This document shows, piece after piece, positions 7,948-18,900 of a stretch of 64,000 bases of DNA; position 1 is the first letter of the stretch, and each line of letters opens with the position of its first letter. The stretch is from Pseudotabrizicola sp046313895 (GTDB lineage: Bacteria; Pseudomonadota; Alphaproteobacteria; Rhodobacterales; Rhodobacteraceae): NCBI GenBank assembly GCA_046313895.1, contig JBKBWK010000009.1, positions 26,202 through 90,201 of the forward strand, read 5' to 3'. The position numbers were made by a program, and so were the translations under genes. The notes under the pieces were generated by a model that saw only the letters and a program-made list of their open reading frames with translations, had not been told where the DNA came from and searched no databases.

Positions 7948-9183
7948 GTGAAACGGAATGTTCTGATCATCGGAGCGGGCGGTGTGGCCCAAGTCGTGGC
8001 GCACAAGGCGGCACAGCACAATGACCGTCTGGGCGATCTGCACATCGCCAGCCGCACCGTGGCCAAGGCCGAAGCGATCATCGCCAGTGTGCATGCCAAA
8101 AGCGCGCTGAAGGTGCCGGGTGTATTTCAGGCGCATGCCCTGGATGCTATGGATACCGCAGCCGTGGTCGCGCTGATCAAGGCGACAGGCTGCCAGATCG
8201 TGATCAACGTCGGCTCGCCCTTCGTGAACATGCCAGTGCTGGATGCCTGCATTCAGGCAGGCGTGGCCTATATGGACACCGCCATTCACGAAGACCCCGC
8301 AAAGATTTGTGAAACCCCGCCGTGGTATGGCAACTACGAATGGAAACGGCGCGAAGCGTGCAAGGCAGCGGGCGTGACGGCCATTCTGGGTGTTGGATTC
8401 GACCCCGGTGTGGTGAACGCCTACGCGCGCGTGGCCGAAGGTATGATGGATACCATCACGTCGATCGACATCGTCGATATCAACGCCGGATCCCATGGCA
8501 AATGGTTTGCCACCAACTTTGATCCCGAGATCAACTTCCGGGAATTCACCGGAACGGTGTATTCCTGGCAAAACGGAGCATGGCAATCGAACACCATGTT
8601 CGAGGTGGGCAAGACATTCGATCTGCCAGTGGTGGGGGAGCAAAAGGCCTACCTCACCGGCCATGACGAGGTTCACTCGCTCTCGGCACGTTACCCTGCC
8701 GCCGATGTGCGGTTCTGGATGGGATTCGGCGACCACTACATCAACGTCTTCACCGTGCTGAAAAACCTTGGTCTGCTGTCCGAGCAGCCCGTGAAAACCG
8801 CCGAAGGGCTGGAGATCATTCCACTGAAGGTGGTCAAGGCCGTGCTGCCCGACCCCGCCAGCCTTGCGCCCGACTACACCGGCAAGACCTGCATCGGCGA
8901 TTTTGTCAAAGGCACCAAGGACGGCCAGCCGGTCGAGGTGCTGATTTACAACGTGGCCGATCACAAGGAAGCCTATGCCGAGGTCGGCAGCCAAGGCATC
9001 AGCTATACCGCTGGCGTGCCACCTGTGGCCGCAGCACTGCTGATTGCCGATGGCGTTTGGGATGTGGGGACAATGGCCAATGTCGAGGATATGGATCCTG
9101 CCCCGTTTATCACCCTGCTGAACGAAATCGGCCTGCCGACCCGGATCAAGGACGCGTCAGGGGACCGCCTGCTGGAGTTTTGA
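7948..9183 (+). CDS. Carboxynorspermidine/carboxyspermidine synthase (saccharopine dehydrogenase fold)
   Basis: A 411-residue NADPH-dependent enzyme that joins aspartate semialdehyde to a diamine by reductive condensation. The Rossmann motif is at the extreme N-terminus (VLIIGAGGVAQVVAHKAA), followed by IASRT. The central part holds the Lys1-type catalytic domain. The start is GTG at 7948, fixed by a strong AAAGGAGG at 7931-7938. With nspC it forms the complete two-step alternative route to spermidine or norspermidine. A terminator follows directly. Confidence 0.92.
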   Translation: MKRNVLIIGAGGVAQVVAHKAAQHNDRLGDLHIASRTVAKAEAIIASVHAKSALKVPGVFQAHALDAMDTAAVVALIKATGCQIVINVGSPFVNMPVLDACIQAGVAYMDTAIHEDPAKICETPPWYGNYEWKRREACKAAGVTAILGVGFDPGVVNAYARVAEGMMDTITSIDIVDINAGSHGKWFATNFDPEINFREFTGTVYSWQNGAWQSNTMFEVGKTFDLPVVGEQKAYLTGHDEVHSLSARYPAADVRFWMGFGDHYINVFTVLKNLGLLSEQPVKTAEGLEIIPLKVVKAVLPDPASLAPDYTGKTCIGDFVKGTKDGQPVEVLIYNVADHKEAYAEVGSQGISYTAGVPPVAAALLIADGVWDVGTMANVEDMDPAPFITLLNEIGLPTRIKDASGDRLLEF

Positions 9184-9190
9184 CCCCAAG

Positions 9191-9214
9191 CCCGCCGGAA
9201 ACGGCGGGCCTTTC
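9191..9214 (+). terminator. Terminator of the polyamine operon
   Basis: CCCGCCG at 9191-9197, a GAAA loop, and CGGCGGG at 9202-9208, followed by CCTTTC. It begins 8 bp after the stop codon. Confidence 0.8.
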
Positions 9215-9240
9215 GTGGTTTTGCACATCGGACATGAATC

Positions 9241-9271
9241 AAAAAACCCGGACCTCTGGTCCGGGTTTTTT
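9241..9271. terminator. Bidirectional terminator beside tRNA-Lys
   Basis: A perfect 8-bp stem (9247-9254 with 9258-9265, TCT loop) is flanked by six A on the left and six T on the right. It can therefore end transcription from both sides. Its main job is probably to end the leftward tRNA-Lys transcript, and it also backs up the polyamine operon terminator. Confidence 0.85.
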
Positions 9272-9277
9272 AAGAAG

Positions 9278-9353
9278 TGGTGAGCCGGACGGGATTCGAA
9301 CCTGTGACCCGCTGATTAAAAGTCAGCTGCTCTACCAACTGAGCTACCGGCCC
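9278..9353 (-). tRNA. tRNA-Lys (anticodon TTT)
   Basis: Read on the minus strand, 76 nt including an encoded CCA. The acceptor stem GGGCCGG pairs with CCGGCTC (one G-T). The D arm, the anticodon arm GCTGA-CTTTTAA-TCAGC with anticodon TTT, and the GGTTCGAATCC T arm are all intact. Confidence 0.97.
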
Positions 9354-9366
9354 ACGACTGGTCGGC

Positions 9367-9395
9367 TGATTACGGTCAGCGGCGGATGGGGTCAA
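9367..9395 (-). promoter_or_regulatory. Promoter of tRNA-Lys
   Basis: On the minus strand TTGACC (9390-9395) and TAATCA (9367-9372) are 17 bp apart. The -10 box ends 13 bp before the tRNA 5' end, as expected for a short leader. Confidence 0.65.
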
Positions 9396-9451
9396 GGGCA
9401 AAATATACTGCACTCTGGCAAATTTGCCGGATCGGGCGTATATGCCCCGGC

Positions 9452-10294
9452 ATGAACACCACGTCCCGGCAAAACGGCCTGCCCTTCCTGAAAATGCATG
9501 GCGCTGGCAATGACTTCGTTATTATCGACTCGCGCGGGCGCGGGGCGTTGATGACGCCTGCCTTGGCACGCGCGCTTGGTCACCGCAATCTGGGCGTCGG
9601 CTTTGACCAGCTGGCTGAAATTCGCGACGGCGAAGGCGGCGCAGATTTCACGCTCGATTTCTGGAACAGCGATGGCACCCGCGCCGGGGCCTGCGGGAAT
9701 GCGACGCGCTGTACGTCGGATTATGTGATGCGCGGACTTGGGCTTGACGCCGTGTCGCTGCAAACCGCGCGGGGTGACCTGTCAGCCGTGCGCCTGCCGG
9801 ACGGACGTGTGTCGGTGAATATGGGCGCGCCCCAGCTTGACTGGCAGGACATACCCTTGACGCGCGACGTGGATCTGATGCACCTGCCCTTGCCCGGCGA
9901 TCCGGTTGCAGTCGGCATGGGCAATCCGCATTGCGTGCTGTTCGTGGCGGATGCCGAAAGGGTTGATGTGGCAGGGCTTGGCCCGCGCTATGAACACGAC
10001 CCCCTGTTTCCGCAACAGACCAACGTCGAATTCGCGTCGATGCTTGGTCCGGATCATCTGCGCATGCGGGTGTGGGAGCGCGGCACCGGCATCACGCTTG
10101 CCTGTGGCTCGGGCGCCTGCGCAACGGCCGTCGCCGCCCATCTGCGGGGACTGACAGGGCGGCGCGTGACTTTGACCCTTGATGGCGGCGTGCTTGACAT
10201 TGATTGGCGCGATGACGGTGTCTGGATGACCGGTCCCGTTGCCCATGTCTTTGACGGCTGGCTGACGCCCGAATTTCTGGCCGCAAACGCATGA
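9452..10294 (+). CDS. dapF: Diaminopimelate epimerase
   Basis: A 280-residue cofactor-free epimerase that converts LL- to meso-diaminopimelate for lysine and peptidoglycan synthesis. Both catalytic cysteines are present, Cys81 in ACGNATRC and Cys218 in ACGSGACA, along with the KMHGAGNDF opening motif. The ATG at 9452 starts the protein in the normal place; an upstream in-frame extension to 9386 has no family similarity. The stop overlaps the mtaB start (ATGA). The dapF-mtaB pairing is common in Alphaproteobacteria. Confidence 0.97.
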   Translation: MNTTSRQNGLPFLKMHGAGNDFVIIDSRGRGALMTPALARALGHRNLGVGFDQLAEIRDGEGGADFTLDFWNSDGTRAGACGNATRCTSDYVMRGLGLDAVSLQTARGDLSAVRLPDGRVSVNMGAPQLDWQDIPLTRDVDLMHLPLPGDPVAVGMGNPHCVLFVADAERVDVAGLGPRYEHDPLFPQQTNVEFASMLGPDHLRMRVWERGTGITLACGSGACATAVAAHLRGLTGRRVTLTLDGGVLDIDWRDDGVWMTGPVAHVFDGWLTPEFLAANA

Positions 10295-11565
10295 CAGCGC
10301 CGATTTTCGCCACCCTCGGCTGCCGCCTGAACGCCTATGAATCCGAGGCGATGAAGGAACTTGCCGAAGCCGCCGGACTGCAAGGGGCAGTGATTGTAAA
10401 CACCTGTGCTGTCACGGCCGAAGCGGTGCGCAAGGCAAAACAGGAAATCCGCAGGCTTGCGCGCGAAAACCCGGGGGCGCCGATGATCGTTACCGGTTGC
10501 GCCGCCCAGACCGAGCCGGAAACTTTCGCCGCCATGGCCGAAGTGGCGCGCGTGATCGGCAACCACGAAAAGATGCAGCCCGCGACATGGACGGGAATTG
10601 CCGGGTCGGATTTCATTGGACAAACCGAAAAGGTGCAGGTCGATGACATCATGTCGGTCCGCGAAACGGCGGGCCATCTGATTGACGGTTTCGGCCGGCA
10701 CCGTGCCTATGTGCAGGTCCAGAACGGCTGCGACCATCGCTGTACCTTCTGCATCATCCCTTACGGTCGCGGCAATTCCCGCTCTGTACCTGCGGGCGTG
10801 GTGATCGATCAGATCAAACGCCTTGTTGACAAGGGCTTCAACGAAGTTGTGCTGACCGGAGTCGATCTTACCTCATGGGGGGCAGACCTGCCGGGCGAGC
10901 CGCGGCTTGGCGATCTGGTGATGCGGATCCTGCGACTGGTTCCCGATCTGCCCCGCCTGCGAATTTCGTCGATCGATTCCATCGAAGCCGACGAAAACCT
11001 GATGCTTGCGATTGCAACCGAACCGCGCCTGATGCCGCATCTGCACCTGTCGCTTCAGGCCGGGGATGACATGATCCTGAAACGGATGAAGCGGCGACAC
11101 CTGCGCGATGATGCCATCCGCTTTTGCGAAGATGCCCGCCGTTTGCGTCCAGACATCGTGTTCGGGGCTGATATCATTGCAGGCTTTCCCACAGAAACCG
11201 AGCCCATGTTCGAAAACAGCCTGAAGCTTGTGGATGACTGCCAGCTGACTTTCCTGCACGTCTTTCCCTTCAGCCCGCGCAAAGGCACCCCGGCGGCGCG
11301 GATGCCGCAGGTCAAAGGCCCCGAGATCAAAGAGCGCGCCGCACGGTTGCGTGCCAAGGGCGAAGCATCGCTGCTTGGGCATTTGCGCGATCAGATCAGC
11401 CAGTCGCACCGTGTGTTGCTGGAAAGCCCACGGATGGGCCGCACGGAACAGTTTACGGAAGTGGACTTTGCCACCGATCAGCCAGAAGGCCAGATCGTGA
11501 CCGCAATGATCATCGGCACCACCGGAAACCGGCTGGTTGCCACGACCCCAGCGATGGTGCGCTGA
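10291..11565 (+). CDS. mtaB: tRNA t6A37 methylthiotransferase
   Basis: A 424-residue radical-SAM enzyme that adds a methylthio group to t6A37 in tRNAs reading ANN codons. The N-terminal UPF0004 domain has cysteines in LGCRLNAYES (Cys11), NTCAVT and TGCAAQT, which hold the auxiliary cluster. The radical-SAM CDHRCTFC (from residue 147) holds the catalytic [4Fe-4S] cluster. A short C-terminal TRAM-like domain follows. The pattern matches MtaB/YqeV rather than MiaB or RimO. It is translated with dapF through an ATGA overlap. Confidence 0.95.
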   Translation: MTAPIFATLGCRLNAYESEAMKELAEAAGLQGAVIVNTCAVTAEAVRKAKQEIRRLARENPGAPMIVTGCAAQTEPETFAAMAEVARVIGNHEKMQPATWTGIAGSDFIGQTEKVQVDDIMSVRETAGHLIDGFGRHRAYVQVQNGCDHRCTFCIIPYGRGNSRSVPAGVVIDQIKRLVDKGFNEVVLTGVDLTSWGADLPGEPRLGDLVMRILRLVPDLPRLRISSIDSIEADENLMLAIATEPRLMPHLHLSLQAGDDMILKRMKRRHLRDDAIRFCEDARRLRPDIVFGADIIAGFPTETEPMFENSLKLVDDCQLTFLHVFPFSPRKGTPAARMPQVKGPEIKERAARLRAKGEASLLGHLRDQISQSHRVLLESPRMGRTEQFTEVDFATDQPEGQIVTAMIIGTTGNRLVATTPAMVR

Positions 11566-11721
11566 TCGGCGCAGCGCTCTGACTTCCCGCCCGAACCAAA
11601 GAAAATTCGCAGTTTGACGGGGCTGCTGCGCATGCATCGGACAAAATCATTTTGAAATGGCCATCGCCAGATGGAACGGACACGCACTTTGGGGCGTTGA
11701 TGCGATGATTGGGCACAGCAG

Positions 11722-12624
11722 ATGGGAATCTCGGACATGGAACAGAAAATTCGCTCGATCGTTATTCCCGCGGCTGGACTGGGCACGCGCTTGTTGCCGG
11801 TCACCAAGGTGACGCCAAAGGAACTTCTCAACGTCTATGACCGCCCGGCGCTGCAATTCGCCATCGACGAAGCCATCGACCTGGGTGTCGAACGCATCGT
11901 TGTGGTGACACACCCCGGCAAGCAGACGATCCGCGACTATCTTGCACCGCATGCGTTTCATGTGAAAGCGCTTTACGCGGCTGGCAAGGCACATCTTGGT
12001 GCTGAAATGGCCGACATCGAAGTGCCCGCGCAGATCGAGATCGTGTTTGTCGATCAGGATCAACCGCTTGGCTTGGGCCACGCAATTCTGTGCGCCAAGG
12101 GTTTGACGCTGCCGGGTCCGTTTGCGGTAATCTTGCCGGATGATTTGATCCTTGGTGAACCCTGTCTGTCCGAGATGGCCAAAGACTACACCAAGGGCCA
12201 CATGATCGCGGCCATGGATGTCAGGCCCGAGGAAACCCGCCTCTATGGGATTTTTCGCCCGGCGGGGCCTTCGATCGGTCGCAGCGTGCCGGTGTCTGGC
12301 ATGGTGGAAAAGCCATCGGCCAACGCACCATCGCGGCTGGCGGCGGTCGGCAGGTACATTCTGGATCCGATCATTTTCACAACTTTGGAATCGGTTGGGC
12401 GCGGCGCGGGTGGAGAGATCCAGCTGACTGATGCCATCGCACGCGATGCTGAACGGATCCCGCTTACGGCGTTCCGGTTCAGCGGAACCCGCTATGACTG
12501 TGGAACGCATGACGGTTTGCTGGATGCGGCCATGGCACGCAAGATCGCCGTGAAAGGCCACGCAGGGACCCTGCCCCACAAAGTTTTGGGGCAAATGGAT
12601 CACGTCCGCGCCGCGCGCGCCTGA
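11722..12624 (+). CDS. galU: UTP-glucose-1-phosphate uridylyltransferase
   Basis: A 300-residue enzyme that makes UDP-glucose from UTP and glucose-1-phosphate. The nucleotide-binding signature PAAGLGTRLLPVTK is at about residues 15-28, and KELLNVYDRPALQF and the LGHAILCAK motif follow. UDP-glucose is the donor used by the cyclic-glucan synthase encoded 300 bp downstream, so the neighbourhood is sensible. The start could be 11722 or ATG 11737 (MEQKIR), which is nearer the usual family N-terminus. Confidence 0.95.
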   Translation: MGISDMEQKIRSIVIPAAGLGTRLLPVTKVTPKELLNVYDRPALQFAIDEAIDLGVERIVVVTHPGKQTIRDYLAPHAFHVKALYAAGKAHLGAEMADIEVPAQIEIVFVDQDQPLGLGHAILCAKGLTLPGPFAVILPDDLILGEPCLSEMAKDYTKGHMIAAMDVRPEETRLYGIFRPAGPSIGRSVPVSGMVEKPSANAPSRLAAVGRYILDPIIFTTLESVGRGAGGEIQLTDAIARDAERIPLTAFRFSGTRYDCGTHDGLLDAAMARKIAVKGHAGTLPHKVLGQMDHVRAARA

Positions 12625-12658
12625 AAACGGAACGATTGACCAGTTGCTCCGAACCGAC

Positions 12659-12684
12659 GGAACCTTGTGGGCAGCGGCGACGTT
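12659..12684 (+). promoter_or_regulatory. GGAAC-N17-CGTT promoter (EcfG general-stress type)
   Basis: GGAAC at 12659-12663 and CGTT at 12681-12684 are 17 bp apart. This matches the published EcfG consensus of alphaproteobacterial general stress response promoters (GGAAC-N16/17-CGTT). It lies 59 bp before the CsbD-like gene, whose relatives are classic general-stress genes. That this organism has EcfG is inferred, not seen. Confidence 0.5.
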
Positions 12685-12742
12685 CGTATGCCAGTAAACC
12701 GCATCAATGCTGTGCCGACATCATTAATGGAAAGGCTATCGC

Positions 12743-12940
12743 ATGAACTGGGATCAGATCGAAAACAAATGGGCTGCTATGACCCAGCGCATCCGCGCCG
12801 ATTGGAAAGTCAGCCCGAACCGCAGCAGAACACAATCGGCCATATCGGAACCCACCCCAAAGGACAGAGCGGACCTCACCAGCCCGGTGATCGCGCGCAG
12901 CACAAAGCCCAAGGACGGTAGCCCGCCTGCGTCCCGGTGA
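12743..12940 (+). CDS. Small CsbD-like protein
   Basis: A 65-residue protein. Its N-terminus (MNWDQIENKWAAMTQRIRADW) closely resembles the start of CsbD stress proteins (MNWDxIEGxWKQ...). The rest is Ser/Pro/Lys-rich and probably disordered, so only about the first 25 residues fit the family. The stop TGA shares a base with an ATG of the next gene (TGATG), implying coupling to the glucan synthase. CsbD proteins accumulate in general stress; their molecular role is unknown. Confidence 0.6.
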   Translation: MNWDQIENKWAAMTQRIRADWKVSPNRSRTQSAISEPTPKDRADLTSPVIARSTKPKDGSPPASR

Positions 12941-15900
12941 TGCGGCTATTCGGCCGCAACCAGAACATGACCGGCGCCTGGGACGATACGACAGTCATCC
13001 GCGCCGACCTGTTCGGAGCCGAGAGGCTTGAGCATCATGCCATTTCTCTGGCGCAGGCTCAGTCCGTCGGGCGCAGCCAAAGGCGTATGGTCCCGCTATC
13101 AGAACGGGTGAAGGTCAATTCTGACGTTTTGCTGGCGGCCTACAGATCTTGTGCCACCGCTTTGCAGGCTGGTCAGACCATCACACCAGCCGCCGAATGG
13201 TTGCTTGATAACTACCATCTGGTCGAACAGCAGCTGCAGCAGATCAAGGACGACCTGCCGCCCGGCTATTATCGTCAGTTGCCAAAACTGGCCGACGGTC
13301 CCTTTGCTGGCTATCCCCGTGTCCTGGGCATCGCGTGGGCCTATGTGGCACATACCGACAGTCTGTTGAACGAGCCAGTTCTTGCGCGCTTTGTGCGGGC
13401 CTATCAGACGGTAGAACCACTGACGATTGGTGAATTGTGGGCGGTAGCGATTACGCTGCGCATCGTTCTGGTCGAAAACATGCGTCGCCTTGCAGATCAG
13501 ATCACGGCAGGCCACGACCAACGCCAGATCGCCGATGCCTTGATTGACGGTCTGTTCGCTTCCGGCGATCCCACCCCCACAGGCTCAGGACACGCCTTGC
13601 ACTCCGCGGCGATGCTTGCACAGGCCGTAGCGCCATTCGACGGTGCCCCCTTGCCGGAAATCGTCGCGGCACAGATTGCCAAGCGGCTGCGCGGCTTCGA
13701 TCCGGCCGAAACACCGCTTATTGGCTGGCTGGACGAACGGCTGCGCGCGCAGGATCTGACCCGTGACGATGTGATCCTGCACAGTCAGCAGCGACAGGGG
13801 GCGTCCAACGTCACCATGCGCAATATCGTCACCAGCATGCGGCTGTTGTCGGAACTGGACTGGCAAGACTTTTTTGAAGAGGTAAGCCTCATCGATGCGC
13901 GCCTTCGCGAAAGGTCAGACTTTGCGGCGATGGATTTTCCGACCCGCAACATGTATCGAACTGCCATCGAAACGCTTGCCAGGGGGTCCGGGAAGACTGA
14001 AACAGAGGTGGCAGAGGCCGCGCTCGGTCTGGCGGACGAAGGCATGGATCTTGCCGAACGCGACCCCGGCCACGGGTTGATCGGCACGGCCCGCCGAACC
14101 TTGGAACGGCGGTTGGGCTTTGCTCCGGCACCGCTCGTCACGGCGCGCAGGTCGCTTGGGCAGTTGGGATTGCCGGGATATCTGGCAGCCCTCTTCTTGA
14201 CTGCAAGTGGTGTTCTGGGCCTGGCGCTTTGGGCCGCTGGCGCCACTGGCTGGGCTGTGGTTGCCTTGGCAATGGTCGGGCTGATCCCCGCGCTGGAAGC
14301 CGGCACTGCCCTTGTCAACCTTGCCATTACACGCTCTGTGCCGCCGCGGCGGTTGCCCGGGCTGGATCTGGCGGGCGGAGTACCCTCGGATCTGCGAAGT
14401 CTGGTCGCGATACCGGTTCTCTTGAGCAACGCCGAAGACGTGGTGGCCAGCATCGAACAGTTGGAAGTGCATCACCTGTCCAGCACCGACGGGGCCTTGC
14501 ACTATGCCTTGCTGTCCGACGGGCCGGACGCTGCGACCGAAACCCTGCCGGGCGACGCCACCTTGACGACGCTTGCCGCCGACGCCATCGCGCGGCTGAA
14601 CGCGACGTATCCATCCCCCGATGGCGACCGCTTCCTGTTTCTGCACCGTCGCCGTCAGTGGAACCCGTCCATGGGCGTATGGATGGGATGGGAGCGCAAG
14701 CGCGGCAAGCTGAACGAGTTGAACCGGCTGTTGCGTGGGGCAACCGATACCAGCTTTGTCGCCCCCTGTCGCGTGCCGCGCGATATCCGCTTTGTCATCA
14801 CCCTGGATGCCGACACCCGACTTTTGCGCAATACTGTGCGGCGTCTGATCGGCAAGATTGCGCATCCGTTGAACCGCCCGAAGTTCGACCCCGCCCTTGG
14901 TCGGGTCACCGCAGGCTATGGCATCTTGCAACCGCGTGTCACACCGGCACTGCCGGTCGGAGCCGAAGGATCGCTGTTTCAGCAGATAAATGCCAGCCAT
15001 GGCGGGATCGACGCCTATGCTGCCGCAATTTCCGACGTCTATCAGGATCTGTTCGGCGAAGGATCCTTTACGGGCAAGGGCATCTACGATGTCGATGCTT
15101 TCGAGGCAGCTCTGGCAGGGCGGGTGCCGGACAATACGATGCTCAGCCATGATCTGTTTGAGGGCAATCATGCGCGCGCCGGTCTTGTGTCGGACGTGGA
15201 AGTTGTCGAGGATTTTCCGTCCCGCTATGACGTCGCCGCGCGCCGGCAACACCGATGGGTCCGTGGCGACTGGCAACTCTTGCCGTGGCTTTTCGGGCGC
15301 GATGGGTCGCGGGAAAAGGCGATGTCAGCGCTTGGCCGCTGGAAAATCATCGACAACCTGCGCCGGTCGCTCACGCCGCCTCTGACTTTGGCGGCGCTGG
15401 TGGTGGGCTGGCTGATGCCACTGCCGCTCGCATTGGGTTGGACGGCTGCGGTATTGGCGATGCTGGCCCTGCCGTATCTGTTGCCGCTACCCTTTGCGGT
15501 TCTGCCGGGGAGAGCCGGGATAACGGCACGCAGCCACCTTGCAGCGCTTGGGGCAGACGCCCGCGCGGCGCTGTCGCAGATCGCGCTTGCGATCGTCTTT
15601 TTGCCCGATACGTCAATGCGGATGATCGACGCGGTCCTGCGCACGGCTTGGCGGTTGGGGCGGTCGCGCCGGAATCTGCTGGAATGGACGACCGCCGCGC
15701 AAACAGCGCAAGGCCGTCGCCCCGGCGTTCTGGGCCAATACCGTGACATGCTGCCAGGGGTCGGCCTTGGCGTTGGCGTCGCGCTGACAGCCTTGACCTT
15801 CAATCCCGCGATCTGGCCTATGGTTTTGACTTTTGCCCTGATCTGGCTGGCCGCCCCGGCCATTGCCCATCAGATCAGTCAGCCGTTGGCACCGCAGTCC

Positions 15901-18900
15901 AGCGAAAGCCTCACTGCCTCCGATGCCCAGGAATTGCGTCTTGTTGCGCGCAAAACGTGGCGCTACTTCGAAACCTTTGTAACCGAGGCGGACCACTTCC
16001 TGCCCCCCGACAACTTTCAGGAAACCCCCAATCCGGCTTTGGCGCGGCGCACCTCGCCCACCAACATCGGTCTCTATCTGCTGTCCACGACTGCGGCGCA
16101 TGATCTGGGCTGGATCGGGCTGTCGGATGCGATTTCCCGGCTGGAACAGACACTTGACACCATGCAGCGTATGCCCCGTTTTCGCGGCCACCTGTACAAC
16201 TGGCATGCCACCGACGATCTGCGCGTGCTTGACCCGGCCTATGTCTCGTCGGTGGACAGCGGCAATCTTGCCGGTCATTTGATCGCGGTGGCGCGGGCTT
16301 GCACCGAATGGCAGGAAACAACGTGCGCCGGACGCACAGACTGGCGCGATGGTCTGCACGACATGCTGTTGTTGGCGCAACGATCCGTAGAGTCAACAAC
16401 CGACCCCGTGCTGACCGACATGCTTGCCGGGCTTGTCGCAGCCAGTTCGGACCCCGCGGTATTTGATCTGCCGGTTTCCTTGGCCAATGCCGCCGCCATA
16501 CGCGCGGCACAGGTCTGCACCCCGGACTCTGACCTCGGCTTCTGGATCGGTGCTGTACAGGTGGGCCTTGCAGGCCATGCTGCCGATCGTGATCTTGACC
16601 TTTCCGCACGCCTTGCAGCCGTCGAAGCAAGGGCCCGGCGCTTCGCGATGGACATGGATTTCGGCTTTCTGCTTGATCCGGAAAAGAAGCTGCTGTCCAT
16701 CGGCTTTTCGGTGGCCACCAACCGCCTTGATGAGAATTGCTATGATCTTCTGGCATCCGAGGCACGGCTGGCCAGCCTGTTCGCCATCGCCAAGGGCGAT
16801 GTGGAAACCCGCCACTGGTTCCGCCTTGGGCGGTCAGCTACCCCAATCGGCGCCGGGTCGGCGTTGATCTCGTGGTCGGGCAGCATGTTCGAATACCTGA
16901 TGCCATCGCTTGTCATGCGCGGGCCTGTGGGATCGGTGCTGGAAGAAACCAGCCACCGGATTGTGACGCGTCAACAGGCCTATGGCGCCGCGCTTGGCAT
17001 TCCGTGGGGTATTTCCGAGTCGTCGTATAACGCCCGCGATCTTGAGATGACCTATCAGTATTCCAACTTTGGCGTGCCGGGGTTGGGTCTGAAACGCGGT
17101 CTGTCTGAAAACCGCGTCGTCGCGCCCTATGCCACTGGCCTTGCCGCCATGGTCGCGCCCGTGGACGCGCGGCGCAATTATGCCCGGTTGGCAAAGATCG
17201 GCGCAGAAGGGCAATTCGGCTTTTACGAGGCCATTGATTTCACACCGTCACGTCTGCCGGCCGAGGCTGATTTTGCGATCGTGCGCAGTTTCATGGCACA
17301 TCATCAGGGTATGACGATCACCGCTATCGCCAATTGCGTTCAGAACGGCCGCCTGCGCGCCCGGTTTCACGCTGAACCGATGATCAAGGCCGTCGATCTT
17401 CTGTTGCAAGAGCGGGTGCCGCGCGATGCGACCGATGCACCCCCGCGCGCAAAAGAGGTGCTTGTCGCTGCCCATGAACCGACAGCCGAGCCTGTCGTGC
17501 GGCGCTTTGCAACCCCGGCCAAGGCCGCGCCGACCGGACATCTGCTGTCGAACGGATCTTATGGTGTCATGCTTACACCGACCGGCGCCGGTTTCAGCAA
17601 GTGGCGGGGGCTTGCCGTGACCCGCTGGCGCGATGATCCCACCACCGCGCAGTATGGGGCGTTCATTTTGCTGCGTGACAGGGTATCTGGCGCACAATGG
17701 TCAACGGCTGTGCAACCTGTCGGAACCGATACAGCACGGCATCAGGCAGTCTTTTGCGAACACCACGCGGCATTCACCCATCGGGCGGATCACCTGACCA
17801 CCCTGACCGAAGTGGTTGTGTCGACCGAGGCCGACGCCGAGGCGCGGCGTGTGACACTGACCAACACCGGCCGGTTGCCCCGCCAGATCGACCTGACCTC
17901 TTACGCCGAACTGGTGCTAGCGCCGATGGCCTCTGACGTGGCGCATCCGGCATTTTCCAAACTGTTTGTCGTGACTGATTTTCTTCCTGAACTTGGTGTC
18001 GTCATTGCCACCCGCCGTCGCCGGAACCCTAAGGATCCCGAAGTATGGGCCGCCCATATCGCCGTTGTGGAAGGCGAAGAAATCGCACCCATCCAGATCG
18101 AAACGGACCGTGCGCGTTTCATCGGTCAAGGTCGTACCATTGGTCAGGCGGCGATGGCCGCAACCGATTTGTCGAACACGACAGGCACCGTGCTTGATCC
18201 GATTTTTTCGATCCGCCGGTCGGTGGTGGTTCCCGCCGGGGGCATGGTGCGGGTAACCTTCTGGACCGCGGTGGCCGAGAACCCCGATATTTTGCTCGAT
18301 CTCGTGGACCGCCATCGCGATCCTTCCGCCTTTGGCCGCGCCGTTACCCTGTCCTGGACCCAAGCCCAAGTGCAGTTGAGACATCTTGGTGTCTCACAGG
18401 CCGCGGCTGCCGATTTTCAGCGCTTGGGCGGCATGCTGATCCGTGCCGATGCCCGCCTGCGGGCCCCGACTGCCAGCATCAACGCCGGGGCGGGACCACA
18501 ATCGGGGCTTTGGCCGCACGGGATTTCGGGCGATCTGCCGATCGTCCTGTTCCGGATCTCAGAGTCCGAAGACGCGCCGCGCCTTCTGGAACTTCTTGCA
18601 GCGCACGAATATCTGCGCATGCACCAACTTGCGGTTGATATAGTGATCCTGAACGACCGATCAGCATCTTACGTGCAGGATTTGCAAATCCAGATCGAGT
18701 CGGCAGTAAGGGCCGCACGGTCCCGTCCTCGAACGGACACGTCCGACAGCTTGGCAGGTGGTGCGATCCACATCCTGCGCAGCGATCTGATCCTGCCCGA
18801 AGCCCTCGCCCTGTTGCTGGCGGTGGCCAGTGTGGTTTTGGTCGCAGGGCGCGGCAGCATCGGCCAGCAGCTTGATGCTTTGGCACCGGCGCTGTCGCCA

